Shown here piece by piece: positions 1 through 7,785 of a stretch of 64,000 nt of DNA (its first letter is position 1; each line of letters begins with the position of its first letter). The notes beneath the pieces were generated by a model. It ran no database searches and was not told where the DNA came from. It was given only the letters and a program-made list of their open reading frames with translations. Source of the DNA: JACVRN01 sp036403815. Its GTDB lineage: Bacteria > Acidobacteriota > Blastocatellia > Pyrinomonadales > Pyrinomonadaceae. The stretch covers positions 1 to 64,000 of the forward strand of contig DASWQH010000063.1 in assembly GCA_036403815.1 (NCBI GenBank), read 5' to 3'. The position numbers and the translations under genes are program-made.

Positions 1-942
1 CTATCGCTTGAACTGTCCCAATACGTAATCATAGAAAGCCGAGCCATCGTCGCTGAAGTTAAAGACTACGTCCGCTGCCCTGCCCTTCTTTTTCTTGCTG
101 ATACATCCCTGGTGATCGCCAAACTCCGTCTCAATCCCCAGAGCCATACGCGTCGGGGGCTTGAACAAGTCTGGGCGCGTGAGATAGCAGGTGGTAACAA
201 CGTCCCACATGTCATAGAAAGTCTCCCAGCCGACAAGCAGGTAGCTCTCGAAGCCCAGAGCCGAAAGCTTGTACTGTCCTGATTGATTCGCTAAGGAAGT
301 CAGAAAGCTGGTGGTAATCGCGGCCTTGTTCGTCATGTCGAGCGGAAAGACGGTGATGGGGAAACTGGTATTGTTAAAGATCCAATCAACCGACATGGGG
401 TCCCAGAAAGCATTCCACTCGGCGCAATTATTCCACGGCGGATTCGGCACGGTCGCGGGGTCTAGATTGCCGTTCACCTTAATCGCTCCGCCCATCCAGA
501 CGATCTGCTCTATCTTCGACACCAGAGCGGGATTGGCAGCCAGAAGGGTTGAAAGCGGAGTCATGGGAGAGGTGACGAGCAGGGTCACAGGGTCTTCCGC
601 GTCTTGAAGCAGTTTCAGGAGCAGTTGATCGCCGTCAGGAAACGGCGGCCAGCTTGGGTTACCTGCAATTGGTTTGAGCACTGCTATCTTGCCTTCGTTC
701 ACGCAATCGCTGCGATAGCTCCAGGGGAAAGGATTGAGGCCGCGCGCGCCGCTGAGGCCGATGGGGGTGTCTGTTCTTCCAATGTAGGATTGAATCTTCC
801 AAGCCGTTTGCATCGCCGGAGCGGCAATCGAATCGGCATTGACAATGATGTTGCCCAGCAAGTTGACATCCTTCATCGTCGTCAACAGGACTGTGGACAT
901 GTATTCGTCAATGGCAGCATCTTGGATTTGGATAACGTCCAT
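1..942 (-). CDS. Nucleoside hydrolase family protein (inosine/uridine-preferring type)
   Basis: Predicted to cleave the N-glycosidic bond of ribonucleosides, giving a free base and ribose. The N-terminus carries a calcium-site-like motif, DAAIDEY at residues 8-14, a variant of the family's DTDxGxDD. The middle shows the expected layout: a TSPMTPLSTLL stretch matching the family GPLTNLA region, then VWMGGAI with a following GN, and PLDMTNKA near residue 200. Length (313 residues) is normal and there is no signal peptide. The stop codon occupies bases 1-3, so the gene is complete. It lies divergently from the xanthine dehydrogenase-like gene; together with the deaminase at 7786 this suggests a nucleoside-to-urate route. 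The altered DxDxxxDD motif leaves activity and substrate uncertain. Confidence 0.8.
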   Translation of the reverse strand: MDVIQIQDAAIDEYMSTVLLTTMKDVNLLGNIIVNADSIAAPAMQTAWKIQSYIGRTDTPIGLSGARGLNPFPWSYRSDCVNEGKIAVLKPIAGNPSWPPFPDGDQLLLKLLQDAEDPVTLLVTSPMTPLSTLLAANPALVSKIEQIVWMGGAIKVNGNLDPATVPNPPWNNCAEWNAFWDPMSVDWIFNNTSFPITVFPLDMTNKAAITTSFLTSLANQSGQYKLSALGFESYLLVGWETFYDMWDVVTTCYLTRPDLFKPPTRMALGIETEFGDHQGCISKKKKGRAADVVFNFSDDGSAFYDYVLGQFKR

Positions 943-1097
943 AAAAGGTTCTCCTTGTGATAGAAATGTCTTAGAGACTTTGCGATAGATGAGCTTCGCT
1001 TTGAACGCGCTCTAAAGTATGCCTCTCCCCGGCGTGTGTCAATATTTTAATTTTCGGAGGGATGGTTTGATTCAGCGTTGTAGGGAAGGTTGACCCT

Positions 1098-1196
1098 CAC
1101 CGCCGCAGACGCAGAGAGCGCAGAGAAAGCGCAGAGAGTGTTGAATGCTTTTCAATGCTCTGCGTCGCCTCCGCGTTCTCTGCGTCTGCGGCGGTG
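1098..1196. repeat. Inverted repeat, about 19-bp arms (CACCGCCGCAGACGCAGAG type)
   Basis: Bases 1098-1116 are repeated as reverse complement at 1178-1196, with partly complementary sequence between. It sits in the 623-bp gap between divergent genes. Degenerate relatives occur near 42909-42984 and 60412-60455. The 63-codon minus-strand reading frame at 1211-1402 beside it looks like chance. Nothing else was recognised in this gap apart from the promoter candidate. Confidence 0.75.
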
Positions 1197-1251
1197 AATC
1201 GCATTCTTCATTACGCTCTACTACTTCTTCTACTCAACTCAGAGAAGTTTC

Positions 1252-1278
1252 TTGACAGCAATCTATTGATAGTATATT
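1252..1278 (+). promoter_or_regulatory. Possible sigma70-type promoter for the xanthine dehydrogenase-like gene
   Basis: TTGACA (1252-1257) is followed by TATATT (1273-1278) with a 15-bp spacer, which is shorter than ideal. It would give a leader of about 280 nt before the ATG at 1566. The AT-rich character stands out from the neighbourhood, but the call rests only on the two hexamers. Confidence 0.25.
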
Positions 1279-1565
1279 GGATAACCAACGAAGCTGGCGC
1301 GTCGGACAATTCATTTTGATCCCCGGCGAAAAATGTTAACAAGTCACAGCGATATTCATTAGCACTTTTATCAGGATTCCTCAGCCTCAGTGCGAAAGGC
1401 ATTTGAGATCATAGATTTCTTCCTGAAGCAGAGCACCAGCACGTCGTATGAGAGCGTGCGGCGGGAGAGAGCGCTTCCGGGCGCGCCGCTTCAACTCAAA
1501 GCATTCTTAATCTTCACAGACAGGCAAAGCGACGAGCATTCATTTCGGCAGAGGAGACTAGAGCG

Positions 1566-4500
1566 ATGAGCGATAAGAAACGCACAGGTCGAATACAGGG
1601 TAAAGCTCCCGGCGCGAAGAGCAATGGCGCGGGAGATGTCCTCGAAAACGCTTCCAACACAATCTCTTTCTACGTTAACGATGAGCAGGTGTCGATTGAT
1701 AATCCGGAGCCGACACAGCTTCTCATAGATTTCCTGCGCTACGGCTCGCTAGGGCTTACAGGCACGAAGCTGAGCTGCGGCGAAGGCGGCTGCGGAGCCT
1801 GCACGGTGATGCTTTCGCGCTACGACGCGGAGAGCGGCAGGGTTGTGGATCGCGCCATCAACGCCTGCCTGCGCCCGGTTTGCTCGCTCGACGGTATGCT
1901 GGTGACGACGACCGAAGGCATCGGCAGCACACGCGCCGAGATTGATCCAGTGCAATACGCCATAGCCAACTACAACGGCTCGCAATGCGGCTATTGCACG
2001 CCGGGCTTCGTGATGAACATGTACACGATGCTGCGCAACCAGCCCTCACCTACACAGCGAGAGGTTGAAGACAACTTCGACGGCCACATCTGCCGCTGCA
2101 CTGGCTTTCGTCCAATCCTTCAGGCGATGAAGAGCTTTGCCAGCGATTACAAAGAGCATAACACTTACTACACGAACCACCCTTGCTTCGCCGCCGATGG
2201 AATCAAACCGGCAGGCGAGGAATCGAAGGTCGTCTTCCCCAACGCGTTGCTTGAGCGCGCGAAGAATCCGCAGCCGCTTCACTTCGAGGGGCGCGGCTAC
2301 GAGTGGTTCCGACCGCTCACACTCGCCGAAGTGCAATCGCTAAAGGAGCGTTACGATGACGGCACGGGAAATTTCAAGCTGGTGGTCGGCAACACCTCAA
2401 TCGGGATTTACAAAATAGACGTGAGCAACCCGCACGTGCTCGTGGATGTCTCGGCCATTCCTGAGATGCTGGGCTTTCGAGAGGATGAAAGCAAGGAAGG
2501 CTTTCATGTGGGCGCGGCTAACACCTTGCAAGAACTGGTCGAATATCTGGACAAGACAATCGAGCAGGTAGACTCCGCAAAGACCAGAGGGCTGGTTGCG
2601 CTCCGGCGACACGTCCTGGACATAGCCAATCTTCAAGTCCGCAACGTAGGCAGCCTCGCAGGCAACATCATGATGACGCGCGCACAAGCCGAGACGGATG
2701 ACCCATTCCCCTCAGACCTCTATATGGTCTTCACCACGCTCGGAGCAACCGTCACCTTAGCATCAAATAGTTTCAAGAACGGCGCACAGGCTTTCGAGAT
2801 GCTCGACCTCCCCGCGCCAAAAGATTTACCGAAGGATGCTGTCACGGTCTCGTTTCATATTCCCTATACCAGCGCCGACGAGCGGGTGCTGACTTACAAG
2901 GTGGCTGCGCGCAATCAAAACGCTCACGCGATTGTCAACGCAGGCTTCCGCGTCGCGCTCGATGAGCAGGGTTTGATTCGTCATGCAGTCGTAGCCTATG
3001 GCGGTCTTGCGCCGATGACGCTGAGAATGACTAAGACTGAAAATTTTTTACAGGGCAAGTCCTGGACGGAAGATACTTTGAAGGGCGCGCTGGACGTTCT
3101 GGCCGTAGAAGTCGCGGCGGAAATTGAGCCTATGCCTGGCGTGCAGTTCCTGCCCGAAGGCTACCGAGAATCCTTAACGGAAACGCTGCTCTATAAATTC
3201 TTCCTGTATGTAGCAGACCTGCTCTTTCCGAACGAAGTGCAGGAGGTCAACCGTTCCGGCGGCGAGTTGTACGAGCGCCCGCTTTCAGGCGGCGAGCAGC
3301 ACGTAGAGATTTACCCGGACGAAGCTCCCGTAGGTGAGCCTATACTGAGGACGACGGCCTTTCAGCAGGCAACGGGCGAGTTGAAATACACGCAGGATTT
3401 GCCGCTCCCGCCTCATGGTCTGGAAGGCGTTCTGGTCTTGAGCACGAAGGCCAGCGCGTCCTTCGGCTACACTGAGGAAGTTAAAAACATCAGCGCGCAT
3501 CTGGCCGAAAAGTTCCCCGGAGTCAAAGCCTACATCAGCCGCGCGGACGTACCCGCGGGCAATCTGGTCGGACTCGGCGGCGACGATCCCATCTTCGCGG
3601 ACAAAGAGGTGATTTACTACGGTCAGGCGATTGGAATAGTTGTCGCTGGCGATGCGTGGACGGCTGCGGAAGCGGCGCGCTATGTACAGAATGAGCTAAT
3701 CGTTTACAACGATGTGCAGGAGCCTGTGCTGACCATCGAAGAGGCGCTTGCCGAACCCGACGAGCAGGGCATCTTCAAAGACCAGCCGGAAAACAATCAC
3801 ATTCACCGCATCGTTCGACCCGGCAGCGATACGAAGTGGCTGAAGAATCCGGACAAGCCGATGAAGGGCTGCATGGTTTTGTCAGGACAGCACGGCAACA
3901 GCGCGCAGGCGCATTTCTACATGGAGACGCAGACCTGCCTTGCGATTACGGGCGAGCAGGACACTATGACGGTCTACTCTTCTACACAGCAGTCCGCGCA
4001 GGTTCAGTCAGCAATCTCTACGGCGCTCGGCATCCCGACCAGCAGCGTACAGGTTTACGTGCGCCCTTTGGGCGGAGGCTTCGGCGGCAAGCAGTTTCGT
4101 CCAGGCATCATCGCTCCAACAGCAGCCGTCGCTTCATGGGTCTTGAATCGTCCCGTGCGGCTGGCTCTTGACCGCAACACGGACATGGCCGTCATAGGCA
4201 AGCGCCATCCCTTCAAAGGGTGGTACAACGTCGCCTATGACAAGAAGGGACTTCTTCACGGCATGAAGTTTCGGCTGGTGTCCGACGGCGGCTGCACTTA
4301 CGACTGCTCCTTCCCCGTCATGGACTTGGCGCAGCAGAACGTGGATAACAGCTACTACGTGCCGACGTTCGAGACCAGCGGAGATGTGGCGCGAACCAAC
4401 AACGCGAGCAACACAGCGTTCCGCAGCTTCGGCATAGTTCAGGCCACGCTCGTCGTAGAGCACGCGATGGAGCGCGTCGCGCATGAATTAGGCATCACGC

Positions 4501-5711
4501 CCGAAGAGGTTCGTTATAAGAATCTGTACAAGACGAGTCGCGGGCGCAGCTTCCAGCGCACGCCTTTCAATCAGGCGCTCAAGCCATGCTACATACGCGA
4601 AATCTGGGACAAGCTCTGGCAAAGCTCTGATTTTGAAAATCGCAGGCAAGCGGTCGAAGAATTTAACGCGAAGAACCGCTGGCGCAAGCGAGGGATTTCT
4701 ATGATTCCCTTGAAGTACGGCATAGGCTATCAGCCGCGCACGCTCGATCAGGGCGGCGCGCTCGTAGTCGTTTACGCGTCGGACGGGTCTGTGCTGCTGC
4801 AACACGGCGGCGTGGATTCCGGCCAGGGCATCAACACCAAGATGTTGCAGATTGCTGCGGAGACCTTGGGCATTCCTATGGAATGGATTCGCATCGCGGA
4901 GACTTCTACGGAATCGCTCCCGAACGCGACCGCCACGGCAGCCTCTTCCGGCTCAGACCTCTTCGGCGGCGCGGTGCAGCTTGCCTGTCAAAAACTGCGC
5001 AAGCGCCTTGAGAAGTACTGCGAACAGAATAAGGTCAAGGGCTGGAAGCGAAACTGGCAGACGAAGTGGAAGGAGATAGTTGGGGGCGCTTACGGCGCTC
5101 GCGTGGATTTGACCAGCGAAGCTCTCTTCCGCACGCCGCACCTGGGAAACGTCGGAGGTAATCATCCGTATGGCGAAGCCTTCTACTACTTCTCCTATTC
5201 GGCAGCCGCATCCGAAGTGGAGATTGACGTGCTCACAGGCGAGACGACAATCCTTCGCACGGATATACTGTTTGACGCGGGCAAGAGTTTGAACCCGTGT
5301 CTGGACGTGGGGCAGCTCGAAGGCGGCTTCGTGCAGGGCGCAGGCTTGATGACCACCGAGCAGATGATGTACGAAGAGACGGGCAGGCTCTACTCGAACG
5401 GCACCTGGGAATACAAGCCGCCGTGCAGCCAATCCATCCCAGTCGATTTCCGTGTGGCACTGAACGGCAGCGTGCGAATCCGCATGGGCAACAACAAGCA
5501 GGAAGAGGCGGGCGCAGCCGTACTTTCATCCCGCGCCATAGGCGAGCCGCCGCTCGTGCTGGGCACCACGGTCTTCTTCGCCATCAAGCACGCCATACTG
5601 TCTGCACGGCGCGACCAGGGCGACGGAAGCTGGTTCGAGATGGAAGCACCCGCCACGGTCGGACGCATTCAACGCGCCTGCCGCGTCGAACGAAGCGCGC
5701 TGAGACTGTAG
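1566..5711 (+). CDS. Single-chain xanthine dehydrogenase-like molybdenum hydroxylase (2Fe-2S + FAD + Mo)
   Basis: Predicted to hydroxylate a purine or related heterocycle or aldehyde at a Mo-pterin centre and pass electrons through two 2Fe-2S clusters to FAD. Domains in order: plant-type 2Fe-2S (C71, C76, C79 in CGEGGCGACTV); alpha-helical 2Fe-2S (GYCTPGF, then CRCTGFRPIL); FAD-binding domain (about residues 240-420); two molybdopterin domains (about 590-1370). Mo-site landmarks are GGGFGGKQ (836-843), R953 in AFRSFG and the catalytic Glu E1327 in IGEPPLVLG. All three modules are on one 1381-residue chain, as in eukaryotic XDH, whereas bacteria often split them. Q843 occupies the position of the substrate-binding Glu of true xanthine dehydrogenases, so the substrate is uncertain. 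A purine-rich ribosome site (GAGGAGAC) precedes the ATG. The xdhC-like gene follows. Confidence 0.9.
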   Translation: MSDKKRTGRIQGKAPGAKSNGAGDVLENASNTISFYVNDEQVSIDNPEPTQLLIDFLRYGSLGLTGTKLSCGEGGCGACTVMLSRYDAESGRVVDRAINACLRPVCSLDGMLVTTTEGIGSTRAEIDPVQYAIANYNGSQCGYCTPGFVMNMYTMLRNQPSPTQREVEDNFDGHICRCTGFRPILQAMKSFASDYKEHNTYYTNHPCFAADGIKPAGEESKVVFPNALLERAKNPQPLHFEGRGYEWFRPLTLAEVQSLKERYDDGTGNFKLVVGNTSIGIYKIDVSNPHVLVDVSAIPEMLGFREDESKEGFHVGAANTLQELVEYLDKTIEQVDSAKTRGLVALRRHVLDIANLQVRNVGSLAGNIMMTRAQAETDDPFPSDLYMVFTTLGATVTLASNSFKNGAQAFEMLDLPAPKDLPKDAVTVSFHIPYTSADERVLTYKVAARNQNAHAIVNAGFRVALDEQGLIRHAVVAYGGLAPMTLRMTKTENFLQGKSWTEDTLKGALDVLAVEVAAEIEPMPGVQFLPEGYRESLTETLLYKFFLYVADLLFPNEVQEVNRSGGELYERPLSGGEQHVEIYPDEAPVGEPILRTTAFQQATGELKYTQDLPLPPHGLEGVLVLSTKASASFGYTEEVKNISAHLAEKFPGVKAYISRADVPAGNLVGLGGDDPIFADKEVIYYGQAIGIVVAGDAWTAAEAARYVQNELIVYNDVQEPVLTIEEALAEPDEQGIFKDQPENNHIHRIVRPGSDTKWLKNPDKPMKGCMVLSGQHGNSAQAHFYMETQTCLAITGEQDTMTVYSSTQQSAQVQSAISTALGIPTSSVQVYVRPLGGGFGGKQFRPGIIAPTAAVASWVLNRPVRLALDRNTDMAVIGKRHPFKGWYNVAYDKKGLLHGMKFRLVSDGGCTYDCSFPVMDLAQQNVDNSYYVPTFETSGDVARTNNASNTAFRSFGIVQATLVVEHAMERVAHELGITPEEVRYKNLYKTSRGRSFQRTPFNQALKPCYIREIWDKLWQSSDFENRRQAVEEFNAKNRWRKRGISMIPLKYGIGYQPRTLDQGGALVVVYASDGSVLLQHGGVDSGQGINTKMLQIAAETLGIPMEWIRIAETSTESLPNATATAASSGSDLFGGAVQLACQKLRKRLEKYCEQNKVKGWKRNWQTKWKEIVGGAYGARVDLTSEALFRTPHLGNVGGNHPYGEAFYYFSYSAAASEVEIDVLTGETTILRTDILFDAGKSLNPCLDVGQLEGGFVQGAGLMTTEQMMYEETGRLYSNGTWEYKPPCSQSIPVDFRVALNGSVRIRMGNNKQEEAGAAVLSSRAIGEPPLVLGTTVFFAIKHAILSARRDQGDGSWFEMEAPATVGRIQRACRVERSALRL

Positions 5712-5843
5712 GGGCAAGGCTTGTCCCTGCCCCTATCGCTCGCTAGAGCGATTATCAATATCTGCATTTACTCAACGTAGAATGAATGCGAAACGGTTGC
5801 GCGCCTTGCAGGCGCGACGGGCAGGGACAAGCCCTGCCCCTAC
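5709..5843. repeat. Pair of inverted short palindromic repeats (GGGCAGGGACAAGCC type)
   Basis: Bases 5709-5735 and 5818-5843 are near-perfect reverse complements, and each copy is itself partly palindromic. The left copy overlaps the stop codon of the preceding gene. The right copy lies just before the chosen start of the xdhC-like gene, which is why the longer upstream start at 5782 was rejected. A further copy lies at 11849-11876. Confidence 0.75.
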
Positions 5844-5853
5844 AATAAAGCAG

Positions 5854-7116
5854 ATGCACAGGAAGTTTCACGAGAAGATGGAAGAGATGCTGCGGCGCGA
5901 TGCTCCGTTCATCGTCGCCACGGTGATAGATGTCCGCGGCTCTGCGGCGGCGAAGCCCGGAGCGAAGGCGATTATTGACGAGCAGGGTCGTGCGGTCTTC
6001 GGCTGGGTTGGCGGAGGCTGCGTTGAGTCCTTCGTGTGTACTGAAGCAAGAGAGGCTCTTGCTACCGGCATGCCCCGCATCATCACTGCGGATTTGGAGG
6101 ACGAGCTTACGGGAGTGGGCTTACCCTGCGGCGGCGTGATGCAGATTTTCATAGAGCCTGTGACCCCGCGCCGCCGTGTGCTGGTTCTGGGCGGAAGCGC
6201 TCTCGCGCTTGAAGCCTCTGCGATGCTGGAGCGCGCCGGTTTCACAGTCACGCACGAAGGCATCGAATTTGAAAGAGGCTCTTCAGTCATCATCGCTCCT
6301 CAGAAAGATGAAGCCCTCTCAGGCGCAAGCAGCGTGCTTGAAGCAGAGCCTGATTATGCAGCTTTTCTTACGCATCATGAGACGCAGGGTCAAGCATTCG
6401 AGCAGCTACAACGGTGCGGCATCAAGGAAGACTCGCTTGCAGGTGCCAGCCTTCGCGCTGGCCTTGACTTGGGCGGCTCTACAGCAGCCGAGTTGGCGCT
6501 GAGCGTCGTAGCAGAAATGCTGGCCGCAACTCGCGGAGCAAGCGCACGCCCTTTGCAGGAGACGAGGATGGAAGAGCTGGTCTCAGCTTTTGAGGCTATG
6601 AACGGGCGAGCGCCGCATCCTGAGATGGTCATCATAGGCCACAGCGGCATTACGGAAGAGCTGGCATGGCTGGCTAAACAGTTGGGATGGCGCATCTCTG
6701 TGGACAGCACGAGCGCTGCGCAGGAGAGCTATCCCGCCGGAGTTAATATTATCCGGGACGACGCGGATTTCAGCCGTCTGCCCGCCAGCTCAGAGAGCGC
6801 CGTGATTGTTGCCACTCATCACAAGGGTGATCACACGGCAATCGAGCGAGCCTTAGCTGCTGGGGCCTGGTACGTAGGCTTGATTGCCAGCGCTCACCGC
6901 TCGAAGCTGGTCAGAGCGATGCTGTTGGAGAGCTTGCACGGCGATGAGCGGCTGCAACTTTTGCGAACCCCGTCGGGACTGGATTTGGGAGCGACGACAC
7001 CTTCGGAGATAGCCCTGAGCATCATGAGCGAGGTGCTGGCTTGCTATCATGGGCGCACAGGCCAGCCCCGCCTCCCGGCTCAGTTTTATGAGAAGAGCGG
7101 TAGTCGTTCAGTTTGA
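5854..7116 (+). CDS. xdhC: XdhC/CoxI-family molybdenum-cofactor insertion protein with duplicated C-terminal domain
   Basis: XdhC proteins bind and sulfurate molybdenum cofactor and load it into XDH-family enzymes; position directly behind such an enzyme fits. Numbering from the ATG at 5854, the N-terminal XdhC/CoxI domain spans about residues 1-105, with WVGGGCVES and GLPCGGVM as conserved Cys motifs. A Rossmann-like start (RRVLVLGGSALALE) follows and ends in GLDLGGSTAAELALSVVAEM. A second, fuller Rossmann domain starts at PEMVIIGHSG and ends in GLDLGATTPSEIALSIMSEV. The repeated GLDLG...E.ALS..xEx ending shows that the C-terminal domain is present twice, the first copy shortened. The start at 5782 would translate repeat DNA, so 5854 (or 5878) is preferred. 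Confidence 0.85.
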   Translation: MHRKFHEKMEEMLRRDAPFIVATVIDVRGSAAAKPGAKAIIDEQGRAVFGWVGGGCVESFVCTEAREALATGMPRIITADLEDELTGVGLPCGGVMQIFIEPVTPRRRVLVLGGSALALEASAMLERAGFTVTHEGIEFERGSSVIIAPQKDEALSGASSVLEAEPDYAAFLTHHETQGQAFEQLQRCGIKEDSLAGASLRAGLDLGGSTAAELALSVVAEMLAATRGASARPLQETRMEELVSAFEAMNGRAPHPEMVIIGHSGITEELAWLAKQLGWRISVDSTSAAQESYPAGVNIIRDDADFSRLPASSESAVIVATHHKGDHTAIERALAAGAWYVGLIASAHRSKLVRAMLLESLHGDERLQLLRTPSGLDLGATTPSEIALSIMSEVLACYHGRTGQPRLPAQFYEKSGSRSV

Positions 7117-7138
7117 AGTTGAGTTTAATGAAAGCTGA

Positions 7139-7242
7139 TTTTCACCACAGAGACACAAAGAGCACAGAGGGGGCACAGAGAGTTGAGTATTGCTCAAGCC
7201 TCTGTGCCCCCTCTCGTGTCCTCTGTGTCTCTGTGGTGAAAA
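7139..7242. repeat. Inverted repeat with roughly 40-bp arms (TTTTCACCACAGAGACAC type)
   Basis: The left arm starts with TTTTCACCACAGAGACAC at 7139 and is mirrored by CTCTGTGTCTCTGTGGTGAAAA at 7221-7242, with further complementarity inward through the GCACAGAG and CTCTGTGC segments. It lies in the 195-bp gap before the SufU-like gene. It could fold as a long hairpin and act as a transcription end for xdhC. Confidence 0.8.
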
Positions 7243-7311
7243 CCGAGCAGCCTTACCCTCAACACATAATTGAACCACTGCCCAAAGAGCCATACAAAGG
7301 AGCGCTTCAAC

Positions 7312-7752
7312 TTGCCACGGCCTCTGCACCAGCTCTATAGAGACATCCTGATGGATCATGCGCGGCGGCCTCGCAACGCAGGGAGTCTTGAAAGGCCGGA
7401 CATGCATGCTTCCGTGGTCAATCCTTTGTGCGGGGACGAGCTGAGCGTTGACGTTGCGCTTGACGGTGAGACGATTCTGGAAGTGCGCTTTCATGTTAGA
7501 GGCTGCGCCATCGCAACCGCTTCCGCGTCCATGTTGAGCGAGCAGATTAAGGGATTAACTTTCGCTGAAGTCGAGCGCGCAGAGCGAAGCTTTCAGGCGG
7601 CAATAGAAGACGCGGAAGCTGTGTTGCCCGAAGAGCTTTCGCCGCTTGAGCCGCTTCTCTCCGTGCGTGATTACCCGCACCGGCAATCTTGCGCGCGTCT
7701 GCCCTGGGATGCCTTGAGAGCTTTAGAGAAATCAACATCAACGCAAATATAG
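7312..7752 (+). CDS. sufU: SufU-like iron-sulfur cluster assembly scaffold (IscU/NifU N-terminal family)
   Basis: SufU proteins bind zinc, accept sulfur from SufS, and serve in building Fe-S clusters. The three conserved cysteines are present: C40 in NPLCGDE, C65 in GCAIATASASM and C127 in SCARLPW, with D42 beside the first. The N-terminus (LYRDILMDHARRPRN) is typical of the family. The start is set by AAAGGAG at 7296-7302, nine bases before a TTG at 7312; the longer TTG frame at 7270 has no such site. The resulting 146 residues are normal for SufU. No sufB, C, D or S gene is adjacent. The location between xdhC and the deaminase suggests support of the 2Fe-2S clusters of the neighbouring XDH-like enzyme, but this is inference. 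Confidence 0.85.
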   Translation: MPRPLHQLYRDILMDHARRPRNAGSLERPDMHASVVNPLCGDELSVDVALDGETILEVRFHVRGCAIATASASMLSEQIKGLTFAEVERAERSFQAAIEDAEAVLPEELSPLEPLLSVRDYPHRQSCARLPWDALRALEKSTSTQI

Positions 7753-7785
7753 CGACCTACAAAGTTGAGAGGAGACTAACCCGCC

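Noticed and set aside
1211..1402. 63-codon minus-strand frame (MPFALRLRNPDKSA...)
   Set aside because: It lies beside a palindrome, has no ribosome site or recognisable domain, and no neighbour supports it.
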